From the NCBI GenBank assembly GCA_016859345.1, contig CM029118.1, forward strand, positions 28,577,501 through 28,641,500: a stretch of 64,000 bases of DNA, given 5' to 3'. The position numbers and the translations under genes are program-made. The first letter of the stretch is position 1. Every line of letters begins with the position of its first letter. Under the pieces are notes generated by a model that worked only from the letters and a program-made list of their open reading frames with translations, searched no databases and was not told the DNA's origin. This document shows positions 13,133 through 27,640 of this stretch, in pieces. The stretch comes from Istiophorus platypterus. Lineage: Eukaryota; Chordata; Actinopteri; Istiophoriformes; Istiophoridae.

Positions 13133-15865
13133 ATGCCCATTAAAGTAGCTACTGTAACACAGAGACAATACATGGTTATTTGCATCCTCCCCAGGCTAAC
13201 AATAAGGTTGGGAGTGATAAGGACCACAGTGCAAAAAGATGATAACTCCTAATTCCAACCCTTAATCATGGAAAAGGATGCATGACTTCTAGATAACCTT
13301 CTTTTCAACAACAGTCTAGACTTGACTTGAAAAGCCCTTCAATTCAAAATCAGGCATAGCTAGGAGAGCAATCATTGGCCATCTCTTTGCAGTAAAAGTC
13401 CATAAAATCCAAAAGTTGTGTTTCTCCATATCTGTCGTATTTAACCAATTATTTAATAGTTTGTCATTTCAAACCCACAGTGGTGGGCCTTGGCCCTGCT
13501 TGGCTAGTGTTGATGACAGAGACCCGTTGATTAACATAATATTAATCATTCAAGGTTCCCTGTGTAGTTTTAGATAGGCAGATATACACTATCCTGTGAG
13601 GGAAATTTTCATGTTACAGCAGACTGAGGACAACTAATAGAAATAAAATTAAAACCACAGCTGCAGATTGCAGATTGCAGAGTCAGATATGGAATAAAAA
13701 TACAATACAATATAAACATCAGAAACAGCAATAGTCCGAAATACGGTGTGCAATTTAATAAAATATGTATCGGCAGTGTATAATAAATGTAAAAAAAGTG
13801 TGATACAGACAGTATTTACAGATGGTAGTGCAGCAGAGTGTTCCTCTGGCCCCCAAAGGTGAGCTGTTGTACAGTATTATGGTGAATGGTAAAGTGTTTT
13901 CCTAAAGCGTTCTTTGTGGCAATGAGTAGTGCAGGGCAGTGGATGGACTGATAGAGAGCAGTTTGCTCAGTGACCTCCCGACTGACCGACTGAAACGTCT
14001 CCAGGTTCTGACCAGTGATGGTACCGTGCTTTGTGGATGATTTAAATGATCCTACTGACATCTCAGGCACAGATGCTGCTCCCCCAGCAGACCACAGCGC
14101 AGTAGATGCACCGTTCACCCCAACATTAGGCTGGTAGGCGAACTGAAGAGGGTCGAGAGCAGTTTTCGCCTGAGGTCCGAGATGGGCCAGAACCAGTCTC
14201 CAGTACCCTCATTAAATGTGAAATTAGGGCACCTGGTCCGAAGTAATTTGGGCCACGTTGGGTAGCCTTCTTGGGCACTGGTACCAAGCTTGATGTCTTC
14301 CATCGTACCGGTATCCTTTCCTGCCTCAGAATCAGGTTGAAGATAAGACCTGTGAGTTGGTTCTTGTAATGTTAATGTGTTGAATGCGCATGATGGTGCA
14401 CATATTTGCAGGAGCCATGATAAACAGTTCTACAAATGGTGACACACTGCTCCACTGATCAAATAATGGTGGTGGTAACATTTGAAGATATCACCTTTGC
14501 ACCAAAAAAAATGCAGGGTAGAACGAGAATGTAAGGTGAGAAATGTAGATGTAAACAGTTTGATTTAGAATAATATAAAATATCAGCTTTGCAAATATTT
14601 TATGGGGAAGGACATGAAGTTTGTTACACCTCAATAATACACACAGTGTGAGTAACACTGAGTATAAACACAATTTCTGTTTCATTTACAAGAACAATGT
14701 AAAATGACACGTAATTTGAAGAATGACATTCGGGACAGAATTAGCTAACGCACAGTAGGTAAACCGAACAGACAGGAAATGTATGTAAACATACAATTCA
14801 CAAAATAAGGAGACTAAAGTTTTAGATATATAAATACATATGTACTTGCGCTTAAATGGATCTCATTTAAAGAACATTGTCGTTCTTTCTATAATTGGCA
14901 CCAATTAACCTAAGAACCTAAGGTTAGAGACCTGGGCCATTATCGATAAATTATTGGGAATTGTCTTTTAACAAGGACACGGGAACTATTCAGATTGAGC
15001 ATTTAACATTTAAAAGACCCCCTTTTGCCATTAGACTGGTAAGAATTCAAAGTTATGCCATTTGCCCAGCAGTGTATGGAATTTTTTTTCATGATCAAAT
15101 CAATATCCACACTCTAATTTTGCACTGCAGACAGATATCCGGAGGTTGGAAAATATCTGTGAGTAATATTTGTATGAATGTGAAGCTGGATATTGCTTTC
15201 CCGGTATAATTTAGGTCGAAGAAAAATGCATGAGGCAGTCATGTAAGCACATAATCTGCATTTACACAACATTATTTAATCATGAGAAGAGGGCAGATTA
15301 ACACATCATCTGCACATGCCTGTGATACTGAAAAGCTGCAGCATCGAGAGCAGTCTGTCACGAGAAGCATCTAGGAAGAAAAATGAAATTGTCCCTGTCC
15401 TGTTTACTCAAAATATGACTCACACTCCTTCAAAAACACCTAGTCTATTATGTTATTGCAAAGACTTACACCAACACATGCACCATCAAACACATTCACT
15501 CACACACAACCCAGGGAGTGAAGCAGGAGCCAAATCGCTCTGCTCCACTCATCTTTAACTGGGGGTAAAATCAGGTGGCTGTGAGTGCATCTTGTTAAAA
15601 AGTACTGCCCTCGTGGATTCTAAATATAATTAATACCTCATCACAGAGCCTTGAAATGAGCCACGGTTCTCCAACCAAACAACCTTGGATGCAAAACAGA
15701 AAGATAGGCGGAAAAGCAGGGCCTGATGTGGCAAAGAATAATGGAAAAAAGAGGTAGAGAGGTGCAGAGAGAGTTGACGAGTGATGGTTGGTTTGTCTTT
15801 TTTGACAAAAGAACTTTTTTTTTCATTATGTTAAGAAGTAGTGGGAGCATTAATGGTAGCCACCC

Positions 15866-15907
<42 letters not shown>

Positions 15908-18900
15908 TATTCTCTGTCCTTCTCATCTCAGTCCTCTGTTTACGTGGCAGTTTTGGCAGAGGAAGATGGAGGGGAGAAAATTATGCTCAGTGGGACACTT
16001 GGAGGAAACAGTTTGAAATTGAAATGAGGAATACACACTCACCATCCTATCCTTCTTAAAATGGCCTTTGGACTTATTCTCTGTCTCACATTAATGCTCT
16101 CTCGCCCTCTCTCATACACACACAGACATGCACACACATACACAGATTTGTTTTAAATTAATATTGCTTTGAGATAGACATGTGATTAGCATCAAAGCCA
16201 AGCCAAACTGGAACCGCTTTTTTGTGAAGTTCTTAGGGTGGCAGGCAACAGCTTGTTGTGTAAACATTAGAATATGTATTTTTTTCTCCATCATTCTCAC
16301 TTCTCATCCATGAATTCTCTGTTTCCTCAGTCTCGCCTTTGTCATGTTATCCTCATATCACAACACAAGACACAAAATTGTGTGAGTTTGCGTGTCTGTA
16401 TAGAAAGCACTGCATGAATAGAAAAAGTGTTATATGAATGTATGTATGAGTGGGGGAATGTGACAGTAGTTCAAAGCACTTCGAATGGTCAATGAGACTA
16501 GAAAAGAGCTATATATAAGTGCAGTCCATTTCAACCGCTCAGTGGAAAAAATTCTTGGGTGCAGGTGCTGGGGGGTCAGAACATTTACTATGTTGATTTT
16601 CTGTGTACCTATTTATGTTTGTTCTACATGAAGGAGACTTGCTTGAGATTAAACCATCATCAAATCATGGAAATGTCAGTTTACCATATGGGACTTGCAT
16701 TCTCCCAATGTTTGTGAATCCCCATGGAGTGGATCTGGCTAGTTGGCCAACTGGCCAAATTGGCCTATTGATCCAATCTCTTACCAACCAAGTGAAGTCT
16801 TTTCTTTCTTCCGATCCCCATTAGCTTTGAAACCTAAGACCTGGGCTCAGGTCAGATCAACATATTTTTGCCCTGTAACACCATTGGTATCTTGCATTGC
16901 AGGTAGTTTTGATTTGATTTGGTAAGGTTTTAAGATCTGTGTTTCTTAGACTTCTACCACTGTCTCAAGACAAAGGACAGAAGTGAAAAATACATTTGGA
17001 GGCTGCATCTATCTGCACAGAGATATACAGATGCCCATTTTAGTTTGGAGGAAAATTAAAGGCATATTTCTGTAAAGAGACTTTGCTGTTTTCATATGTA
17101 GTTTCAGAGCCATTATGCACCAAAATCCAAATACTATTTAGCTCCATTTTGCTGGCAAACAAAGGCCTGATCCTTTCTTCTGTTTAGGTTAATGCATACC
17201 AGTATTTGGAGTATTCATGGTACTAACTTCTCTCCACCCACAAGAAAAACTGTAGCAGCATGTTCTAGCTCTTTGTTCACTTTCCGATTAGCATATTCAG
17301 TTTTATGATATGTCAAGATTTAGGAGAAAAGTTATTATTCATGGTCATTGCCCAGTTTTCTTCACTAATCAGTGGTCATGCACATGTATAGTCCATATTA
17401 CCACATTTGTGCGTTTTAGTATGGCTGTATCTATATGCTAGGTCATTAGATTATAGCATATAACACATCGGAGCAGCTCTGCTTAGCCAGAGATGCCTTC
17501 ATCAACTACAGAAATATGACTATTGCTGTTTGATGTAAAGATTTTGTCATTTGCTGACATCACATTGTGATAAGTGATCATAACAGAAGTTGTGTATTAT
17601 TCGTTAGTGTGCTGTTGGCCACCTAAGGAAGTAAGCCTATAATGTCTCTTTATTCTAAGCTATGAGCACCTATTGCTTCATTTTGTAGCAGAATGTTTTA
17701 TAAAAATTCGATTATATTGTGATAAGCAACTGACTCAGATATATTAAAAAAAGAAACAAACTAAGTAGAACCTCTGCCTTGATACTTTAATAATATGGCC
17801 ATTTTCATCTTTAAAAGACCTGTTACGGCTTGCATCTCCAGTTTTGTTATGAAGATCTGAAATATGACTTAAAAAACTGCCACAGATTCTCATACAGTGA
17901 TTGTCCATGACATTCAAATAAGTATAGCACATCATTACTGGACACAAAATACTAACATTAAATACTATTGGGGCAAAACCTGTTGCCATTTTGAGCCTGC
18001 AAGGAAGGAAATTAGAGTCATTCCTCTGATAGTTGTGAAAGGGCTGAGAATAAATCAAAAAGAAAATGGTTTTCTCACTTTTAATAGTTATGGGCTTTTT
18101 AGTTGTCTCTGTATTTAATAGGTCTGCATAATTTATTGTAACAAATGTTCAAATTTGCAAATATAAATAAAATATGACTTGCTCATAGATTTTATAGATT
18201 TTAATATGTAGGACACGGTAAAATCTATGGGAAAAATAGGATGAAATGTTTCCATCCATACAGTGACCGCCCAAACAAATTCTGACAATAGGAGCAGTGG
18301 CTCATACTAATGTCAAGCGTCTCAGTTTTGTGATCTCAGTGGATTTCAATTAGACTCATTAAGATAATGATGGTCAAGATTACTCATTTATTTCAATTAT
18401 GCATTTGTTTGCCATGTGATGAGAGTTCTTCTGGAAAATACCTTTAACACACGCCCAATACAAGTGAATGATTATGGTTCACAAAAAGAAACTTTTTGAC
18501 TCCAGACCAAACCTCTGAAATAAAAGTTATACTGAACAAGTGAGCCTCTTATTAAATGTCCTATCTTCCCATTGCAGATATTCCAGGGCCTCCTCTCTGT
18601 TTTCTACAACCTTGGTGATGGGGACTACAACCTAACCCTGCCGACTTATCGCCTCGACAATGGGGAATGGCATGAGGTCCTCCTAGATCGGCATGACAAT
18701 GAGATGACACTGCGTCTGGATGGTGGTGGAGGAAAGCGGGAGGTCACAGGATCACGGGGCCGAAGCCGAGAAATCATAATTGACCCCAGTGTGGTAATTC
18801 TGGGAAATACCTTCCCAACTGGAATCAACAAAAGCTTCCAGGGTAAGTGACACAGCATATTAAGCTTAAAAACAAGATCTGCAAGTGTCTATCGGGGTTA

Positions 18901-21900
18901 GGTTTAAGGGCTCTTCAGTGCAATTAATCTTTGACAGAAACAAGGAACACATTATTAGACGTGCAGGCATTTCCATTAACGGTCACTTGTATTCCGCATC
19001 AAATGACTTTCCAGACACCAGGAATCAAGAGCAGCAAATGTCAAAGTTTTTGAGAACTGGTTATACCATAAGCTGAATCCTCAGCTCTCTGCAAAACTTC
19101 CCTGTATCAGTGTAGTTCACTTTGCTTTGCATTCACACGTTGGAGCTTTCCAGTATAACTGCATGGGAGGTGCTAGAGGAGCTAGGGGCTGAAGGACAAC
19201 TGTTTCTAATACCCCATAGCACCAGATGATAGCATTGTCTCAGTGAACACTGCCACACGTGCTTTTTTTTTTCTAACAGTACCTCTTCAATATGGACTTT
19301 CAGGGATTACAATCTGATTCACTTGATGTGGACAGCTGCCTGACTATTCCATTCAGTTTCCTTCAACTCTCCCTTCTGGTTTCTATGTGATGAGACTCTA
19401 AAACACCATCTCTATGAGTAACAACTGTAAAGTATGCCCAGATTATTTGATCATTTCATTTATGAAAACATCTAGTTGTGGCATTATGTGTACACTGAAT
19501 TAAAGCCCTATATTTAATTTTACATAAAGTAAAATACCTTTATTCTTGAATTAGCTTCATTAATGGATATTTCTGAGCCGCAATCTACTAATGGCTAAAT
19601 GCCTTTTTTTTCTCGTTTCTGTAAATGTGCTGGTTTAACCTTTTCATCCCTTTTTCTTCTCTAATATGGCTCATATTCACAGTTGATAAAGTTGTCGCTT
19701 AAGTGGCGATCCCTTTATAAAGTAATAGGTTGTGTAAAAATAAATGAAGAAAGAAACACTTGAAAGAAACTTACATTACTATGGAATCATACCTCCTAAA
19801 AGACACAGTCAAAAGAAAAAGGTGGCAAAGTTTTATACGCCAATGGTTATCAAGACTGCAAACACAACAGTCCTGTGAAGGCTGGTTTCTGTTTAGACTT
19901 GCAAATAAAGTATTCAAAAACCAATCTGGAGTCCCAGTTGACATGATTGATTTAAATTACACAGCCAAGATATAAACAGTACTGGTTTAAAAGACTAGAG
20001 ATATCCACCAATTAGACACAACATTAAAACCAGTAACTGGTTTAAGTTGTAGCTGATCAGTGTGCTATGGACACTGTTGTTGGACAATTTAAGAATAAAT
20101 AGATAAAGAAATAAATGAATACGATTAGCTGAAATGTCAAGTTTAACTTTCAAAAACCCTTAAAGACACCTGTGATATTACACATCAGTGACCTCCTGTG
20201 TGTTCTAGAGTCCTCTGCAACCAGAGGCTTGCTTCACATTTAGCACCAATAGGCCTAGGGGCTATAGACATTTTGGAGGTTTGCTATTTCAATGCATATA
20301 TGCAGTTCCCAACCAATAAATTCCAGCCAGGTACTTGGCAGCCAGTGCATCCAACTGATACAACTAATAATTCTAATTCTTAAAGGACGACCACCACAGC
20401 AGGTGTCCACAGACTTTATGGAGTAATATTAAAGTGCATAAACTAAATGTCCTGCCACTTCTTATAGAGACAACAAACATAGACAAAAAGCTGCGTTGCA
20501 AGGCAACAAAGGGATTGTTGATGCGCTCCTTGTGCAGTGAGTTGCAACTATCAGTCATTTGTTATACTCACCTCAGAATTTGGAGCATTACTCTGTGATG
20601 CTGGTGCTCTGCAAAGTCTTCCAAAATCTACTCTAGATCCAACTTATCTGCTAGTTCATTCTCAGCACAAAATAAAACCAGTCCACAGCTCAGCTCACTG
20701 CCCCTCCAAGTTTTTTTTTGCATTCACAGCAGGGATTATCAAAACCAGCGAAATTGTGATGCAAACCTGATGAACTGATGAAGAAGCTGAAAGATTCACC
20801 ATCTGTGTTTTAGCATTCAGTACTAAGCAAGACCCAGCATGCAAATATTGGTTACTCAACATGACAGGTGTGTTTGATTTGGGACACTTGGTTTGGTTAT
20901 TCTCTGCTGGAGCTACTGACTCGGCTCTTTCCATTTGTTTTGTTCTCACATGATTAATTGTAACTTCGTCATATGACTTTCGGTTTTACTTTGTAAGAGT
21001 GATGTAAGGGTGAAATGACTGATTTTCAGAAATATTCCAAAAAGTATAAATACACAAAAGATTACTTTGTTACAGTAAATGTAACTTGTTACTTCTACCC
21101 CTGGTCATTACTTTTACCGTTCTGTTCCTTTCCTATGATGTTGCTAGGTAACAGTTTGCTGTCATGACAATAATGCATTTTGCATCATGATGAAAGTTTC
21201 ATATACAGTATGGTTAATACCTTCCTTCCAGTATAGAAAATTTTTTTTGTAATGATGACAAGCCTAAGATGGCTGGCCCTCTAATCAACCAGGGGCCTCA
21301 AGACTCACATACAGTGAAAGAAATTTAAGCTCATGTCCATTGAGGCCCTTGATTGATTGGAGGCCTAAGGCTCAAGCCTGGGTGAACCAGTGAATTAAGG
21401 TGCCAGTGCAGTAACTGCTGTAACTGAGAAGTTTGCAAAACTGAAATTTCATACCTTTTTTGAATGACACACTGAAATTACAATGCTTGGAACCTCACAC
21501 CAGTCAGGACAGGTGGAGTTGCATGTCGCAAAATGTCACAAAAGGCCAAACAAGTTGAGTTCCTTTTTAGACTTTAGTGCGTGTAAAAATTCCTTTTTCT
21601 ACATTGGACCTAGATATTCTCAACTATTTTTATTTGAGGCAATGTACATCTTGTAGTGTTTCCAGCCCAAATTGACCAGGAGGGATGAATAAACCTGTTA
21701 TTTCAGCAGTAAAACTAGGCACCAAGAGGTTATGATGAATGCTAGAAATAATGGTTAAAAAAAAAACAATGGAAATGAAATGAAATGAAATGAAACAAAA
21801 TTTTCTTTAAGATACTAAGAATTTTTCAGACTGCATTAAATTACAGACAGAATTTAAGGATTTAAGTGTTTTTTTCTTCATAGTAAATCTAATCACAGTA

Positions 21901-24900
21901 GATAATTAGACAAGAAAAGGTTTTTGCACAAAAAGTGAGATGTAACCAAAATTGCTAGTTAATTTGAACATAATGTCAATCCCAGTGCAAAATTGTACAA
22001 ATTGAATTTGCTTTATTCTGATGGTTAGTATTGGTGGTAGAAACCATCTCAATAGTCCTCTTATTTTTCTCTCATATCGATGCTTTTGCCAAAGACCATT
22101 TTTTTAATGATTTTGAACAGAAGAGCACTGCACAGGGAGAACAAATTTCAGTGATCATTTTGCTTATCATTCAGGAGGGTCATCTTAACATGGTTCAGGC
22201 CCATGAATGCTAGTGGGAGGGGATTGTTAAAAGGTAAGCATTTTCTGAAGAGAATGGGAGAAATACTATGACACAAAACAGTCGAAATCTTGCTGAATAT
22301 TCAGTAGAGAATGGAAGGGATGATAGTGTGGCAAAATGACAAATAAAACTAAAGATTGTTTGCCAGACACCATCCAAACACATCAAGGCTGTATTTTCTG
22401 TACAGCACAGTAAGTCCTCCGATTTAAACAGCCATATAAGTTGCTTGCTCCTACCCTTGGATACAACCCATAAGAGCGTATGAGCAGCAGATATACAGGA
22501 CCTTTGTCATTAATGATACCAATAACGCACACGAAGTTAAGGTGGAACAATCACAGTTTAGACACAAAAACTACTTGGTTAGGTTTGGACAAAGAAAGAG
22601 AATGTGATGTGTTTGATGTATCGCATAGTAAAGTAAAAAGGGTGGTGTGTCATTCAAGGCATGTGACAGTTCAGCAAGTATCCCTCCTGAAAAGTGCTAC
22701 CATAAATAGGTCCTTTTAACTATTCATACAATTTAAAGAGAGAATTGTGGTGTTCTTATGTGCTGATGAATGATTGATATGACTGATAAAGGCTAATTCA
22801 CCCAAATGCATCTTCATTGTTAGCTGGGTATATGAAATGGCAAGGGAATAAGGGAATACGTGTGTGTCTGTATGTGTGTGAGTGAGTGTGTGTGTGCGTA
22901 CCTGCCTGTATCTTTTCATTTTAATAATGACAGAGGGGGAATGAGATATTCACTGAATATACCAACTTAGCAATTATGTGATAGGAACAATTATTTCACT
23001 GTGTATAGCTAAACTGATCAAAATGACAATTTTTATATACACCTGAGCACAAGAGCTACTGTCTTGCAGTTGACCTCTTGTTATTTTTTGTTCTGTACAA
23101 TAAACAAAAAAAATGTTTTATGACTCTGAATAGAATTTATTTGATATATATATAATAGTTAAGAACCCTTTCAGGCACCTGTCTATGGCTCTTACAACTA
23201 TGCTATATAAATAGATTTGAACAAAGTTATGTCCCCAGTTACCTGATTCCATCTCCAGGATTTTTTACTCATTCAGTTAGGTTTAAAGAAATATCATGGT
23301 TTGGGTTAGAATGAGTACTTTATCAAAGAAGCTTCATACTTACAATAACAAACAGTAGGTTAAGTTTAGGGAACAATTGCAGTCATGCTTAAAAAAACAA
23401 AGTCAACTGTCATCTGGAGTCCAGTATTTTGTTGACCCCTCCAGCCTCCTATGTGGACTTTGTCAGTCTGTAATACCTTAATTCCTCTTGTGTTCCCTAC
23501 CATTACTGCTGTGAAAAGATGAAATGATCAAACATATGTTGTTTTTGTGGCACTTAAACGACTGAGGAGAGTCTCTTTTTAGGATTTAATCTGGCAGTAT
23601 CAAATTCTTGTGTAATAGATTGGTGTTTCTGAATGTGTTATCGATTTTTCTAAAGCCTCCAAACAGTAGTCTGAAAGCACAGGCAGGCTCCTTCACTAGT
23701 CACTAGGTTGTAGCTAACTGTGTGGGTTAAACCCTGATGTAATATTCACTTAATTGTAAGCAAAGCTCAGGAACTCAGCTTGGTCTTGAGGACTGTAGCT
23801 CACACTCTGCATTCACAGCTTGACTTGAATGCCCTGCTGCTCTTCAACTACGCACACACACACACACACATACACACACACACAAACACACACACACACA
23901 CACACGCACACACACGCACACACACACACACACACACACAACTGACACAAACACAGACTCAAAGTGCCCTTGTCAAGTGTGCAATTTCCTGTTGTTACTT
24001 ATGTCTTAGCAATTCCGATGTCCAGTTTGACATTTCCAGAAATATGCCTGTTTGCTTTCTTGTCGAGAGTTAGGTAAGAAGTGTGCCACTCTGTGGAGCC
24101 AGCATGTGGTTTGCTTAGCTAACTGCTCCAGGCTGTGCAAACGCGGTCTAGCATGAAACCCCCTGTAAAATCACTACCTGTGCTTTTTCACATTGGTCTT
24201 TCCAAAGAGCTGGGATAGTTTTTTCCCCTGTTTACAGTCTTTACGCTAAACTATGCTAACTCTCTCGTGGCTTTGGCTTCAAATTTACTTAGCAAACATG
24301 AGATATCAATATTATCATATAGTTCTCAGCAAGAAAGTGAATAAGCTTGTCCCCCAAAATGTCAAATGATTTATTTATAACTGTTAGATGGAACTATACC
24401 AACTCCACTTTCTTCCTTGTGAATGAACCCACATAAAGAGCACTGGCTGTTGTTGAGTCATACCAATGACAACAAGTCTGAAAGAATTAATGTACCAAAC
24501 ATACAGACAAAGTCCAATTTAGGTCAGTGAATGAGTCTTAAAGTACAGTATTTGGTAAATTTTCTGTTCGTTCTCCAACCCTTGTATAAGAGAGACACAT
24601 AGAGTGAAGAGGGACTGCACTTATGAACCCAAATGTTGGCTGATGCAGTCAAGGATTAAGACACAAAGAGAGCTCGGATGAGGAAACATAGAAACCAGAA
24701 AAAAGCAAAATTCGGTATGATAATAGAGACAGGAAGAGGTCAGAAGTATGGAGAGACACAGATATAATGAGAGAGAGAGTGCTCCCTGGAGTTAGACACT
24801 GAGAGGTGTAGACAGCTGTGCCTCAGGCAGTAAAAGACAATGCATGTGTTTATTAAATGGACTTTAAAAGCATTTCCCTTCAAAAGAGGCAGATAGATGG

Positions 24901-24915
24901 TGGCAGGGAAAGTGT

Positions 24916-24997
<82 letters not shown>

Positions 24998-27609
24998 TTC
25001 TGTGTGTCTTTTCAAATAGGGACAGAGGGGGAATGAGATGTTAAGTGAATATACCAGCTTAGCAATCAAGTGATAGGAACATAAACATCAGAAATATGTG
25101 CTGGTAAGCAGAACTCAGGAATTCTCCTCTAAAGCAAGAGGACCAACCTGTTAATAAGAAAAAAAAATTTGATATTTTATGTTGGATTTTAGACTAATGT
25201 ATAAATACATCTTATTGACTCGCTATAGTGCAAGCCCTATTTTGATTAACAGCTAGCAGTGCACCAGACAGTTTGTCCACTGTAGCCAGACGTCATTTGA
25301 CATTAATTTAGTTTATCTTTGGGGTTTTTTTTTGTTTTTTTGTTTTTTTTTGGGGGGGAGGGGGTTCGGGTCAGTACAGTTAATTGCAGTTAAAGGATAA
25401 TCCAGATTTTTTTTTTTTTACAGCAACATTGTTATATGAGGTGGGTAAGAAACCTCCTTTATCAGAAAAATAAATATAATGTAAAAAAATATATATATGA
25501 TAGATTGTAAAAAAAATAAGGCAACCTGTTTTACTACTTACTAATCAGAATCAAAAGTGAGCGGAGCAATGTGGGCAGTAATCACTCAATTACTTTGCTG
25601 TTGTGTAATAAGGATTCCATAAGTCCCACCTCCACCTCAAACATTGAGATTAAGAAAAAAATAAATAAATAACTGCAAGAAATAAGTAAATGATAACCAG
25701 AATAAATTTGTCATTTAAAACGTTCACATTTAAATACTTGGTGCTTCTTCAGGGGGAGGGACAAGGTCAGAGCCTAGACAAGAAATATCGATGCTTTGTA
25801 TATATTGAGCAATTATATAAAAATCTATTGATTAATTTATGGCAGTAAGTTCAGTAGTTTAAAGCTGAGCCAGGAGGTCCGTCTATGAACATATTATGGT
25901 GTTTACAATACTTCTGGTATTAAGTTTCCCGTTCACCTTTGTTTTCTTCTTTAAAGAAGTTCGTCAAACCCTTGTGTTTAAAATCTGTCTGATCGTCCAA
26001 CTGTTCATTCTTCGCTATAGTAATGTAACCATGTTCCTAGAGCTCAGTTATTATTCTGATGAGTACTAAATATTGTCATTAAAAGTGAAAGAAACAATGG
26101 CCTAATCTATGAAAATAATATCCAAATTGCAATAAAGGGGAAGTATCTTTTAACTATATGAAGGATCCCGATCTATAGGGGTTTTATCCCAGCGGAAGCT
26201 TTCTGACACAAGTTGCACTGTTCCTCTGGCTGAACAATGTGTTTTCTACTAAAGATGTGCAGCATTTTGCAAACAACTTTTCAGATATGTTTATTCCCCT
26301 TTGGTAAGTGTCTCAGGCATGTAACATGTGACTTGTAAACAGCATAGCTATCAATGCACCATACCCAACGTGTATGCAAATATTTGCCTTCAATGTTCTC
26401 AGAGATTTCTTCAAGAATATCAATGTAATGTTGTTCTCACTTACAAAAAATATTTTGCTAAACCTTGGATAGCACTGAATCTGAAAGGGCAGTCACATTC
26501 ACCTGAACCTCACGGTGGATATATTAGTTAGAACTGGGACCAGTAATCTATCAAGAACATGTCATTGATTTGTTCTTCAGGTACATGAGATTCTGTATTA
26601 TTAAATTTTTTGTCTGTGTAGATAAATGTAGATAACAACGTATTTCTTTATCTATTGAACTGTTTCCCTTTCTTTTTTTTCCTTCAGGCTGCATGAGGGA
26701 CCTACGCCTCAATGGTCGCTACATGCCACTGGACACCCAGCCACGAGATGGGGTTTCCCAGGTCAGCATACAAGGCCTCACCCTTGGGTGCTCATCTGAC
26801 TCCTGCAAAAGGAACCAATGTAGCCCCCCATTCACCTGTGTTGACTTGTGGAGAGTGCACGAATGCAGGTACACATACAAACCAATACAAACCAAATGTA
26901 ACTACACAGCGAAAGCACATTCACACTTGGATACTCATGTACACACTCATCATTTTGACACAAAGGCATGAAGTTATATGCATGTATTCCAACTCAATCT
27001 ACCTTTGAAGCCATTTTTCAGCTCTTGGTGTTATTTTCGTTCATAACCACGTGAATGTGTTTCAAAAAAGCCCAATCCTGACCTATTTGAGAACATTATA
27101 GAAGAAAAACCCTATAGCTTTTATTTGTGCAAAAGCCTATGAAATTTCTTTGCAAATTCCATGGCAACCATTTTATGGCACAATAAATGTTTGCTCACGT
27201 GTGCATAAGGATGTTATGCTGTCAGCAGGAAAATGGGCCAACCATTTACTACCCACTTCACCTAGCGGATAAACAGGAAAGTAGTCCAGGCCAGCATGAT
27301 AGAAACCATTCTCCAAGCACCTAGAGGGAAAATGACACAATTTAAATTTTATTTACATAAATGTGATGCTGATTTTAAAATGGTGGTCGCAGGTCTCAGG
27401 CCTTGAATCCTTTTTACCTAATGTCAAGGCAGCAGTCTCACTAGGTCAGACAGGTGACATCTCTGCAACACTTTCAGCTTGGTACAAGTCTGAATTGGGT
27501 GCAACTGGAGCAGAAAAGATTAAAAAACATTTCTAACTAGCACACACTATTTATTTTCATTTTTTTTTCACGTCAGCTCTACAGTATATATGTAAAGTCC
27601 CAAATAAAG

Positions 27610-27640
<31 letters not shown>

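Larger units (their letters stand above)
5487..18577 (+). other. Cadherin intron (13.1 kb)
   Basis: It holds LINE fossils on the minus strand (about 7250-7750 and 9605-11640), an unassigned repeat-like block (13640-14330), and several microsatellites and poly(A) tracts. A short copy of a dispersed fish repeat lies at about 16455-16532. I found no supported exon. The rest is AT-rich sequence in which I recognise nothing. Confidence 0.8.
18843..26687 (+). other. Cadherin intron (7.8 kb)
   Basis: It contains a Tc1-type inverted-repeat hairpin (about 20006-20063), a short inverted repeat (about 21280-21361) and an (AAATG)n-like run (about 21771-21795). Two related segments follow GT-rich tracts at about 22930 and 25021. 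A long (CA)n lies at 23853-23942 and a (GT)n at 24918-24995. It ends with a strong pyrimidine tract. No extra exon could be supported. Confidence 0.8.

Noticed and set aside
23780..24073. A Thr/His-rich plus-strand frame
   Set aside because: It is the translation of the (CA)n microsatellite.
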